37,506 nt of DNA. Origin: a virus. The stretch's first letter is position 1, and each line of letters begins with the position of its first letter. The notes beneath the pieces are model-generated. The model did not search any database, was not told the DNA's origin, and saw only the letters and a list, made by a program, of their open reading frames with translations. Below are positions 31,271 to 37,506 of the stretch, piece after piece. The position numbers and the translations under genes are program-made. Location of the stretch: positions 1-37,506 of the IMG/VR virus record IMGVR_UViG_3300050132_000509. One strand, given 5' to 3'.

Positions 31271-31460
31271 CGTCGTTTTGCTCCGTATGAATGGTTGCAT
31301 CGGTCATCAGGTGCGCACCGATCCAGCGCAGCTCGGCGTTGCGCACGCAGTCCGGGCAGGCGTCGAGGTGCCTGTGCTGGCGCCGGCCAGGATTGCCCGT
31401 GGACAGGCACACCGCGCCGGTGTCGTGGCAGGTCGGGCAGAGGAACCGGCGCGGGATCAC
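30792..31460 (-). CDS. Zinc-ribbon early gene whose frame lacks a stop before DUF3164
   Basis: A GTG overlapping the preceding stop (GTGA at 31460-31457) opens a frame that starts VIPRRFLCPTCHDTGAVC and includes HLDACPDCVRNAELRW. The CxxC pairs (Cys8/Cys11 and Cys38/Cys41) and codon pattern are convincing for about 55 residues. The frame then continues without a stop over DUF3164 to 30792, where it reads as noise. Either the gene truly ends by a +1 frameshift into DUF3164, or an indel has removed its stop, or it is a long overlap. The first 160 bp are the credible part. Confidence 0.5.
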   Translation of the reverse strand: MIPRRFLCPTCHDTGAVCLSTGNPGRRQHRHLDACPDCVRNAELRWIGAHLMTDATIHTEQNDDGRSEHGNGARRLSAGQQRPSGADGECEAGGPAGGRAGARGVPRGAAAVDRAAHVPGEILRPGAGAAGPAGAEPRSGEGRCEGQHHAVELRREPAPAGGDRRQPDLRAGAAGGETAGGQMHRGLERGGERQPARDRQRRLRGGQGRQAERGSYPGSAAA

Positions 31461-31660
31461 GTGCGCCCCCTGGGGACCATGGTCGAAATCGGGATCGGCA
31501 GAACGACCAACGGCCGGATCGGTCGGCCATGCACCAGGTCGGAGATCTGTCCATCGCTCATCGTCGACGGATCGAGCTGCGTCACCTCGGCGCGCCACCG
31601 GCGCTGCTGAGCCCGGGCGATACAATGCAGGATCGCCCTGCCGATCAGTGCGCGGATCAT
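31457..31660 (-). CDS. Small early protein after MuB
   Basis: The 67-residue protein starts in an ATGA overlap with the MuB stop and is followed by a GTGA overlap. It is basic (MIRALIGRAILHCIARAQQRRWRAEV) with a C-terminal PLVVLPIPISTMVPRGRT. An amphipathic N-terminal helix could bind membrane or nucleic acid. I do not recognise the family. Its place after MuB is where Mu has kil and gam, but I see no Gam-like sequence. Confidence 0.72.
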   Translation of the reverse strand: MIRALIGRAILHCIARAQQRRWRAEVTQLDPSTMSDGQISDLVHGRPIRPLVVLPIPISTMVPRGRT

Positions 31661-32634
31661 CGTGGCGCCGCCACCGAGGCGTCGTTGCCCAGCCGCTGCC
31701 ACGCATCCAGGATGATCTGCTCGCTGACCGGTTCGCCGTCGGCGCCGGCCATCATGTGCGCCAGCCGCAGGCACTTGGTCAGGCCGCGCAGCGCGCCCGG
31801 CTTCTTCGCGATCGTGGTCAGCAGCTTGCGCTCGGTGGCACCCGCGATGCCCCAGGCTTCCAGCAGCGCCCGGATGTCCGCCATCAGCGGCGCCGGACGC
31901 TTCACCTGCACGCCGACGCGGCTATACAGCTGCGCGAACTCCGCCGAGCGGGTGCCTCCGTTCAGCCGCGCGTAGATGGCTTCGTTGCCCAGCAGCGCGA
32001 CGCCGATTTCCGCCTTGTCATGGATGGTGCGCAGCTGATCCAGCGCGCAGCTCGGCAGGTGCTGCGCCTCGTCGATGATCACCAGCCCGCCGCTGCCATA
32101 AAGCTTGGTCACGATGGCGCGGGAGATGCTCTGCGCCGAATAGCGCTCGCCGATGCCCAGCAGGTTCGCCAGCGCGTCCAGCAGCGACCGCGGCGAGGTG
32201 AGGCAGGGCTCTGCGGTCAGCAGCCAGACATTCGACGCCTGCGCGCGATAGGCGTGTGCCGCCGACGTCTTGCCGACGCCGGCGCCGCCGGTTGCCACCG
32301 CCAGGTCCGGCAGATGCTGCGCATATTCCATCACGCCGAACAAATCCTGCGCCGTCTGCGTCATGATGAACGACGGCGCCGGGCGCAGCAGGTCGCGGGT
32401 CCGCGCGCGCACCGTCTTCGAGTCCAGCCAGCGCTGCATCTTCTCGGCCTGGCGCTGGTTGTTGCCGCTGTACTTGCCGTCCAGCCACGCATGCACGGTG
32501 GAATAGGGCACGCCGGACAGCCGGGCGACGTCCGTCAGGCTCAATTTGTCGGCCTCCATCGCCGCGCGCACCGCTGCCCGGATCGGCTCCTGGGCATCGG
32601 CGGCGATGGGGGTTTCTGTCGTGGTCTGGTTCAT
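31657..32634 (-). CDS. B: DNA transposition ATPase (MuB)
   Basis: The 325-residue protein is the AAA+ target-selection ATPase that brings target DNA to the transposase; Mu B has 312 residues. Residues about 30-55 form a helix-turn-helix (SLTDVARLSGVPYSTVHAWLDGKY). Walker A is GGAGVGKT at 116-123 and Walker B is LVIIDEA at 184-190, followed by QHLP. The C-terminal helical domain (GALRGLTKCLRLAHMMA) matches the MuB C-terminal DNA-binding part. A GGAAG ribosome site lies upstream after a 67-bp gap from the transposase stop. Confidence 0.96.
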   Translation of the reverse strand: MNQTTTETPIAADAQEPIRAAVRAAMEADKLSLTDVARLSGVPYSTVHAWLDGKYSGNNQRQAEKMQRWLDSKTVRARTRDLLRPAPSFIMTQTAQDLFGVMEYAQHLPDLAVATGGAGVGKTSAAHAYRAQASNVWLLTAEPCLTSPRSLLDALANLLGIGERYSAQSISRAIVTKLYGSGGLVIIDEAQHLPSCALDQLRTIHDKAEIGVALLGNEAIYARLNGGTRSAEFAQLYSRVGVQVKRPAPLMADIRALLEAWGIAGATERKLLTTIAKKPGALRGLTKCLRLAHMMAGADGEPVSEQIILDAWQRLGNDASVAAPR

Positions 32635-32701
32635 GGTATTTCTTCCTGGTCTGTGACTACTGAAGCCAGGGCCGGGCGTGTTCAGACGTCCGGCCCACCT
32701 T

Positions 32702-34699
32702 TCACGCGTCGACGTCCTCTTCGGCGTCCTCTTCCTCCACCAGCCGCAGTCCGCCGCCGCGTCGCGCGGCGCTGACCTGGGCCAACGCGGACAGCATCCG
32801 CCGCTGTCCTTCCGGCTGTTCCTCGTCCTCCTCCAGTTGTTCGGGTTGCAGCGCGGCGTTTCCGCGCGTGACCAGACGCAGCACCTTGGTGTCGATCGGT
32901 GGCGCCGGTTCCTCGACCGGCGCGCGCAGCGCAGCCAGATCGGATAGCGATAGCGACATCTCGTGCTCGATCAGCACCTTGCCTGCGCGCTTGAACGCCG
33001 ACTTCGCCCGTGCGTGCGCCTTGGCGCCGGGGACATCGTTGAAGCCGACTTTCTCGACACACGCCGCGATGCCAAGGAACCGGGTTTCCGTATCGAAGAC
33101 ATGCAGCCCGGCCTGGATGTTGTCGGGGTCGAACCGGATCGTCAGGTTCCGGCCCGCGTGCGGCACCATGAACTCCGCCCAGAAACGGTTGCCATAGAAC
33201 CGCAGCGATCCATCGGTGGCGTGCGCCTTGATACCCTCGGTCGCCAGCCACCAGATGCTGCGATGCGTCTCCGGCAGTTTCGGCAGGGTCGAGTGGGCCA
33301 GCGACTGGTCGAATGCCTGCCGAAAGGACAGCTTGCCCTGACAGGCATCGGTGTCGCGGGCGGGCCGCTCGTTATGCTCGATGATGCCTTCGTGCACGAT
33401 CTTGAAGAACTCGGCGATCGGCACCGCCTTGCTGGCATAGTCTTCCGGTTTTGCCAGCGGGTTGTTGCCTGTCCAGGCGCCGGCGCAACGGATGTCTTTC
33501 GCGATATTCTCGGAAAGGTCGCGCCACGCCCGCTCGATCGGCTTCGCCTGACCGCGATATGGGGTGATCCAGATCACCCGCGTGCCGCAGGCCATTAGCA
33601 CGCCTTCGGGGTCTTCCGGCTTGATCTTGCCGCGAAAGCGGTTCGGCGTGCCGCCGGTGTTTTCCTTCGCCGCGAACGCCCGGCCATTGTCGAAATAGGC
33701 CACGTTTGGGATGCGGATATTCTCCGCCATGTCGCCATAGGCCAGCCGCACCAGCTCGCTGGTTTCCGCGCGGCCCATGCGCCACGACACGATCATGCCG
33801 GAAAACAGGTCCTGGAAGCCAACCAGTATCGGCCGGCCGATCTTGCCGTCCGGCCATCGCACGAACACGTCGAACTTGTGCCCGTCCGCGTTGACCGCTT
33901 CCATCGCCTGGAACACCGAGCGGTCGCGTTCTTGCGCCGGATACAGCTTGTCCAGCGCCTCCTCGCCATAACGCATCCGGGTCACCACGCGCGGGTCCAG
34001 CTTCTCGATCCGCCGCTGCAGTGTCCGTAGGCTTGGGATCGTCCAACCGTGGTGCTTCGCATCGCGCTTCAGGTCGCGGTAGCACAGCTCGGCGGTCGGC
34101 CGGGCGAGGGTCAGATACCGAGCCTTGAAATACTCCCAGGCTTCGTCGGAGAAGTTGGCGAGCTTCTGGCGCCCCTTGTGCTTCGGCGCCAGGAAGGCAA
34201 GCCAGTCGTAACGCGGCACCGCGCCAACGAGGTTTGCCCAGATGTAGTATGTCGATTGCTGGATTTTGTAGTCGTCGCAGATTTTCAGAACGGCATCGGT
34301 CTTCAACCGTCCGTCCAAAACCATCCGCCGGACGCTATCCAATGCCTTTCCGCGCCGCTCGGCCTCCTCCTTGACCGTCTTCGGCCGCTCCATGAACCAA
34401 GCCCAACGCGCGGCGTTGCGACTTCCGGCTGCGATGGCAGCGGCGTGCTCCTCGCCGGCCTGAATGTCGTTGTAGAGATGCAGCCACGTTGCCTGGGCGG
34501 ACAGCGGCAGTACCGAGTAGTGGTATTCATAGCCGCCGCCCCGACCCTCGCGAATTCGCCACCAGCGATTGATCTGATCGGGGCGGCGCCATAGCAGGCG
34601 GTCGGCCATGGCGATGACGTTCGCCTTCGTCGTGGGCACGTCCGGTAGGTTCATATTGGCCACTTCGGCCGCGCTGAACCATTCCCGCTTCAGCGTCAT
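32702..34699 (-). CDS. A: Transposase (MuA, DDE family)
   Basis: The 665-residue protein closely fits Mu A (663 residues). Residues 5-75 form the Mu-type DNA-binding winged helix (WFSAAEVANMNLP). The catalytic triad is Asp272 (NADGHKFDVFV), Asp337 (AYFDNGRAF) and Glu389 (GQAKPIERAWRDL); Mu uses D269, D336 and E392. FYGNRFWAEF (501-510) belongs to the beta-barrel domain. The C-terminal 110 residues are acidic and would contact MuB and ClpX. Its start overlaps the stop of the preceding gene by 4 bp. This gene defines the element as a replicative transposing phage. Confidence 0.97.
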   Translation of the reverse strand: MTLKREWFSAAEVANMNLPDVPTTKANVIAMADRLLWRRPDQINRWWRIREGRGGGYEYHYSVLPLSAQATWLHLYNDIQAGEEHAAAIAAGSRNAARWAWFMERPKTVKEEAERRGKALDSVRRMVLDGRLKTDAVLKICDDYKIQQSTYYIWANLVGAVPRYDWLAFLAPKHKGRQKLANFSDEAWEYFKARYLTLARPTAELCYRDLKRDAKHHGWTIPSLRTLQRRIEKLDPRVVTRMRYGEEALDKLYPAQERDRSVFQAMEAVNADGHKFDVFVRWPDGKIGRPILVGFQDLFSGMIVSWRMGRAETSELVRLAYGDMAENIRIPNVAYFDNGRAFAAKENTGGTPNRFRGKIKPEDPEGVLMACGTRVIWITPYRGQAKPIERAWRDLSENIAKDIRCAGAWTGNNPLAKPEDYASKAVPIAEFFKIVHEGIIEHNERPARDTDACQGKLSFRQAFDQSLAHSTLPKLPETHRSIWWLATEGIKAHATDGSLRFYGNRFWAEFMVPHAGRNLTIRFDPDNIQAGLHVFDTETRFLGIAACVEKVGFNDVPGAKAHARAKSAFKRAGKVLIEHEMSLSLSDLAALRAPVEEPAPPIDTKVLRLVTRGNAALQPEQLEEDEEQPEGQRRMLSALAQVSAARRGGGLRLVEEEDAEEDVDA

Positions 34700-35184
34700 C
34701 GCCGGCTCCAGTCGAAGGTAATGCTGGTCTCTCGGTCTTCCCTGATCCGGGACTCCAGAAATTCCAGGTTCCCCTTCAAACGATGGATATCGACTGCCAG
34801 AACCGGCCGGCCGCTCAGGAGGTCGGTCAAAGTCGGACGAAGCAGATCAACCACCACGTCAACCGCCGGACGAAGCCGCGTCAGCATCAGGAGCTTCCGC
34901 GTCAGCGCCAGTTGGTTCCGCTGGTCGCGTTTGTCGATTTCCGTCTGCGTCGGACCGATCCCGGCCACCAGCCATTCGATTGATACATGGAACGAGTCCA
35001 CGAGGACCAGCAACGCGCCCCGCGTGGGGTCTTTCCTGCCACGGAACCAACCCAGGGTTTCCTTCGGATCGAACCCCATTTCCTCGGCGAAGTGCCGGTA
35101 GGACCGGCAGCCGGACTTTTTGAACAGCGTCTTAAGCCGCTCTGAAAAGGCAATCTGTTCCGCTGATGGAGGGATTGTTTTCAT
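34696..35184 (-). CDS. XRE-like regulator before the transposase
   Basis: The 162-residue protein starts at the ATG of an ATGA overlap (35184-35181); a longer frame upstream lies within the preceding gene. Residues 10-60 form a Cro/XRE-like helix-turn-helix (FSERLKTLFKKSGCRSYRHFAEEMGFD, then SFHVSIEWLVAGIGP, a motif shared with the repressor's SIEWLATGRG). The C-terminal half is helical (LTRKLLMLTRLRPAVDVVVDLLRP). It is probably a second transcription regulator of the early operon. Family position is recognised, exact role not. Confidence 0.82.
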   Translation of the reverse strand: MKTIPPSAEQIAFSERLKTLFKKSGCRSYRHFAEEMGFDPKETLGWFRGRKDPTRGALLVLVDSFHVSIEWLVAGIGPTQTEIDKRDQRNQLALTRKLLMLTRLRPAVDVVVDLLRPTLTDLLSGRPVLAVDIHRLKGNLEFLESRIREDRETSITFDWSRR

Positions 35185-35639
35185 AGCGCTCCCCGACCTT
35201 TTGCCTGCCGCCGCAGGCTGTCCGCGAGACGGCTCAACTCGCCCTGGCGCTCCTGGACCGCCGCGAGTTCGATCATCGGCAGATGTCGGCGTTCGATCAC
35301 CGACCATCCGAACTGTTCCGCGACCAGTTCCAGCAGCCGTCGGTCCCGCGTGGCGTGCAGCAGCGCCATGAAGCGAACCAGGCTGATCGTGTGGTCTTCG
35401 CGCGCCTGGCTGGCGTAGGCGTCCAGCATGTTCTTGCTGACATCCTGGCCGCTGAACTCTGACATCAGCCGGGCGATCTCCGGCCGTCCCACCTTGCTGT
35501 CGCGCAGCGTCGTGGCGACGGCCCGGCAGACGCGGCCGGTCGCCGTTCCGGCGCGGACCTTGTCCTCGTCGAACCGCACCGTCGCCGCCGGCGGCGACCA
35601 GTCGCGCAACAGGTCGAGTTGGGCGCCGCTACGCGACAT
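35181..35639 (-). CDS. Conserved early phage protein of unknown function
   Basis: The 152-residue protein starts MSRSGAQLDLLRDWSPP, three bases after the ParB-like stop. The middle (KVGRPEIARLMSEFSGQDVSKNMLDAYASQARE, about 50-82) is typical of a protein family found next to transposase genes in other Mu-like phages, and may be helix-turn-helix based. The C-terminal half is helical with an ERQGELSRLADSLRRQ coiled stretch. No enzymatic motif is seen. It probably helps early gene control or replication. Confidence 0.78.
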   Translation of the reverse strand: MSRSGAQLDLLRDWSPPAATVRFDEDKVRAGTATGRVCRAVATTLRDSKVGRPEIARLMSEFSGQDVSKNMLDAYASQAREDHTISLVRFMALLHATRDRRLLELVAEQFGWSVIERRHLPMIELAAVQERQGELSRLADSLRRQAKGRGAL

Positions 35640-35642
35640 CGG

Positions 35643-36467
35643 TCAGCGGCCCTTGTCGTCCGAGGTCACGTATTCCAGCTCGAACTCGGCCATGATCAGC
35701 TCGACGATTCGCTGCTTCGTCTGGGGGCTGTATTTCCCCCAGCGGCGGCGGAACGCCTGATAATCCGCCTTGTTCTGATCGACTGACGCAGGTTGCTTGT
35801 TGCTGACGACAAGCCACGCCGCCGCGACGTTCTTCGCGGTGCCTTTCAGCACCATGGCGGCGGCCGAGAATTGCGCGCGGGGGTCTTCGATCTTCGCCAG
35901 CGCGTCGAGTTCGACGCCCTTGTTCGCCATCCAGGTTCCCGACAGCATCCGCCGGACTTTTGGCGTGATCCTGTTGAAGCGCCGAATGGCCCGGTCGATC
36001 GTCCCATCCGACACGCCCAGGCGTTTGGCTGTCGCCTCGCTGAACTTCTCTTTCAGAAACACAAATCTGTGTTTCTGATCGGATCGGCGGTCTCCGCCTG
36101 TGGCCGTCTCGGGGTAAATCTTGAGGTAGAGCTCCTTCCGCTTCGCCAGAAAGGTGGCCCGATCCAGCGCCGTCAGGTCATGCCGGATCAGGTTCTCGTC
36201 GATCTCCAGCAGCGCCGCTTCGTCGTTGGTGACCGTCTTCACGATCGCCAGGACCGTCATCAGACCGGCGATTTGCGCGGCCCGTATGCGGTGCGCGCCG
36301 GCGATCAGGCGGTATTTCCCGTCCTCCGAACGCTCGCGCACCTCGATCGGTGTCCGCTGGCCGTCCGCCTTGAACGACTCCGCCAGCATGGTGGCGTAAT
36401 CCTCATCGATCTCCCGCAACCGCTCACCGACGTCGATCTGGTCGAGCGGGATCGCTACTACCTTCAT
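35643..36467 (-). CDS. ParB/Srx-like nuclease-fold regulator
   Basis: The 274-residue protein has ParB N-domain motifs: a start KVVAIPLDQIDVGERLREID, GAHRIRAA (57-64) and ENLIRHDLT (91-99). A helix-turn-helix follows (EATAKRLGVSDGTIDRAIRRF, about 144-164). The ATG at 36467 is chosen because AGGAG lies 7 nt upstream, whereas an ATG two codons earlier overlaps Ner by 4 bp but has only one base between. Similar ParB-like proteins occur in the early region of several alphaproteobacterial Mu-like phages. Function is not known; it could bind the phage DNA centre or ends. Confidence 0.85.
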   Translation of the reverse strand: MKVVAIPLDQIDVGERLREIDEDYATMLAESFKADGQRTPIEVRERSEDGKYRLIAGAHRIRAAQIAGLMTVLAIVKTVTNDEAALLEIDENLIRHDLTALDRATFLAKRKELYLKIYPETATGGDRRSDQKHRFVFLKEKFSEATAKRLGVSDGTIDRAIRRFNRITPKVRRMLSGTWMANKGVELDALAKIEDPRAQFSAAAMVLKGTAKNVAAAWLVVSNKQPASVDQNKADYQAFRRRWGKYSPQTKQRIVELIMAEFELEYVTSDDKGR

Positions 36468-36469
36468 GT

Positions 36470-36802
36470 TCATGCTCCTGCTTTCTTTTGACGTTTCACG
36501 GCGCTCACGCCGCCCTTAGGGTTCATGTCGATGGAGCGAGGCAAAGGAGAGCCATCGGTGCGCCAACGATCCGGCCAGAGTTCATGCGGAGACCTGCCCA
36601 AAGCCGCCGCGATCCGCCTCTCGACCCGCATGGAGTTGAACGGGCGGCGCAACGTGTTGCTGATCGCGGTGTGGTGAAGGCCCCAGCTTTCAGACAGGGC
36701 ACAGAGACCGCCGAACCGCTTCCGGAGGGCAGCCTTGATATCCTCCGCGTGCCATCCGGTTGGTTTCCGTGCCACTCTTCCTCTCAGGCGGGGCGGCGGC
36801 AT
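36470..36802 (-). CDS. ner: Ner-like early regulator
   Basis: The 110-residue protein matches the Ner/Nlp family (Mu Ner has 75 residues): residues 16-82 read GWHAEDIKAALRKRFGGLCA, GLHHTAISNTLRRP and IAAALGRSPHELWPDRW. The ATG at 36802 has AAGGA 10 nt upstream; a TTG start 21 codons earlier (36865) would place the 22-bp palindrome inside the gene and is rejected. Ner turns down early and repressor transcription in Mu. The C-terminal 28 residues are extra and basic (KRQKKAGA). Confidence 0.93.
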   Translation of the reverse strand: MPPPRLRGRVARKPTGWHAEDIKAALRKRFGGLCALSESWGLHHTAISNTLRRPFNSMRVERRIAAALGRSPHELWPDRWRTDGSPLPRSIDMNPKGGVSAVKRQKKAGA

Positions 36803-36838
36803 GATTTCTACGTCCTTAAAGTCACTGTGTTCAGTGAA

Positions 36839-36860
36839 CGTAGGCACGTTCGTGCCTACG
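36839..36860. promoter_or_regulatory. 22-bp inverted repeat, likely operator in the switch region
   Basis: CGTAGGCACG-TT-CGTGCCTACG is a perfect inverted repeat with 10-bp arms and 2-bp centre. It lies 37 bp upstream of the Ner start in the early transcript leader or promoter region. A half-site CGTGCC recurs at 36874-36879. Ner or the repressor could bind it. Confidence 0.75.
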
Positions 36861-36874
36861 CGCAAGTCCTAAAC

Positions 36875-36991
36875 GTGCCGATACAGTTCGGATTGGCATC
36901 AACTTGGCTTGAATGGGCTATAATAGGTTGATAAAATTGACGAAAACAGAAAACAACGGGGCGCATGATATGCCCATTGGTGCCGATACAG
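36875..36991. repeat. 12-bp direct repeat pair spaced 105 bp
   Basis: GTGCCGATACAG occurs at 36875-36886 and again at 36980-36991, inside the first codons of the repressor. The start-to-start distance is 105 bp, about ten helical turns, so proteins bound at both could face each other across a loop spanning the divergent promoters. The pair is a candidate operator set for repressor autoregulation. Confidence 0.6.
36893..36924 (+). promoter_or_regulatory. Repressor promoter candidate
   Basis: A perfect -10 hexamer TATAAT lies at 36919-36924. A TTGGCA at 36893-36898 is 20 nt upstream, longer than ideal, so the -35 is weak. On the other strand the same AT-rich block gives TATTAT, so divergent early transcription may use the same place. 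This also shows the repressor ATG at 36913 lies upstream of the -10 and cannot be the start. Confidence 0.45.
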
Positions 36992-37506
36992 ATCCAGCCG
37001 ATAACCGTATTGCTCCGGAGGTGGGGGAACGGCTTCGTCAAGCCATCGAGTTGGCTGGCGGCCCATCGCAGATATCGGCCCGTTCAGGCGTGCCTCTTAG
37101 GTCTCTGAACAACTATCTTAGGGGGCGAGAGATGCGCCGGGACGTGCTGGTCGCCCTGGCCGACGCCTGCGGCGTGTCGATCGAGTGGCTCGCCACCGGC
37201 CGTGGGCAGTTTCTTTCCGAGCTGAACCGCCAGATGCTGGCCGCGCCTTCGACCGAATTCTCCAAGGAACCAGGGCGCCTCAAGCTCACCCCTGAATATA
37301 CCCGCTTCGTAGAGTCCCAACGCCAATCCGCCATTCGGGAGGATCACCCGGAACCAATCGCCCCGCCGTCCCCGATCGACGTCCCCCGCTTGCAACAAGC
37401 CATCGATATCGTGAAAACCCTTGACGGCATCGGCGCCTTCGAGAAAGACAACATCGCCGACCGCGTCGCCGCCGCCTACAACGTCCTCGCCGGAGCTAAA
37501 CCATGA
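36970..37506 (+). CDS. Lysogeny repressor (XRE family)
   Basis: The only plus-strand gene; 178 residues from the ATG at 36970. An earlier in-frame ATG at 36913 lies before the predicted -10, so it is rejected. Residues 18-76 form a Cro/C1-type helix-turn-helix (GERLRQAIELAGGPSQISARSGVPLRSLNNYLRG, ...GVSIEWLATGRGQ). The C-terminal 100 residues hold no LexA-type peptidase motif, so induction by RecA-stimulated self-cleavage is unlikely. It lies opposite Ner, as Mu c does, and is predicted to repress the early operon and itself. The window ends at its stop codon. Confidence 0.9.
   Translation: MPIGADTDPADNRIAPEVGERLRQAIELAGGPSQISARSGVPLRSLNNYLRGREMRRDVLVALADACGVSIEWLATGRGQFLSELNRQMLAAPSTEFSKEPGRLKLTPEYTRFVESQRQSAIREDHPEPIAPPSPIDVPRLQQAIDIVKTLDGIGAFEKDNIADRVAAAYNVLAGAKP

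Noticed and set aside
31189-31554. 121-residue alternative frame over the zinc-ribbon gene
   Set aside because: It has Arg/Pro/Trp-rich shadow composition, while the other frame carries the CxxC pairs and the coupled GTG.
36803-36865. TTG start giving a 131-residue Ner
   Set aside because: The extra codons cover the 22-bp inverted repeat and show no Ner similarity; ATG 36802 has a ribosome site.
36913-36969. Upstream ATG for the repressor
   Set aside because: It lies before the TATAAT element, so its codons would probably not be in the transcript; ATG 36970 gives a normal repressor start.

Overview
The window is almost the whole of a Mu-like transposable (pro)phage genome, lying in reverse. 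It runs from the lysogeny repressor at the right end (the only plus-strand gene) to the tail fibre gene at the left end, and every other supported gene is on the minus strand. The DNA is GC-rich with tight, often 4-bp-overlapping genes. The high GC and protein style suggest a GC-rich Proteobacterium, probably an alphaproteobacterium; that host assignment is inference. Both window edges coincide with stop codons, so the phage ends, the attachment duplications and any genes outside the repressor or the last fibre gene are not visible. No tRNA, rRNA, CRISPR array or insertion sequence was seen.

From right to left, in transcription order. 36.2-37.5 kb is the genetic switch: an XRE-type repressor, an AT-rich divergent promoter/operator region and a Ner-like regulator. 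32.7-36.5 kb has a ParB-like protein, two more putative regulators and the MuA-type DDE transposase. 27.7-32.6 kb has the MuB-type ATPase, DUF3164 and GemA proteins and a chain of very small early proteins (several with Cys motifs), ending with one Mor/C-family activator. 26.2-27.6 kb is a probable lysis/membrane cassette. 18.3-26.3 kb holds DNA packaging and head assembly genes, into which a class-3 lipase-like gene and an endolysin / Gp49 / adenine methyltransferase block are placed. 15.3-18.0 kb is the protease-scaffold, decoration and major head genes. 4.0-15.3 kb is the contractile tail (sheath, tube, frameshifted chaperone, tape measure, N, P, spike, gp46-gp48). 0-4 kb is fibres and distal tail proteins.

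The best candidate for something new is the late regulatory circuit. A 20-bp near-palindrome (consensus TGACCGACRCGCGTCGGTGA) occurs three times, just upstream of the three operons that would correspond to the Mu late units: the lysis cassette, the I/Z protease-scaffold gene, and the distal baseplate genes starting at gp46. In each case a (T/C)AnnnT hexamer starts exactly 21 nt after the palindrome. At two of the three operons this places the predicted transcription start on the ATG itself, and those genes lack a Shine-Dalgarno sequence. Only one Mor/C-type activator gene is present, so one protein may do the jobs of both Mor and C, firing leaderless late mRNAs. Other points of interest are a -1 frameshift site in the tail chaperone gene, a signal-peptide-bearing repeat fibre, a holin-like/lipobox fusion, and a zinc-ribbon reading frame that runs without a stop into the next gene.
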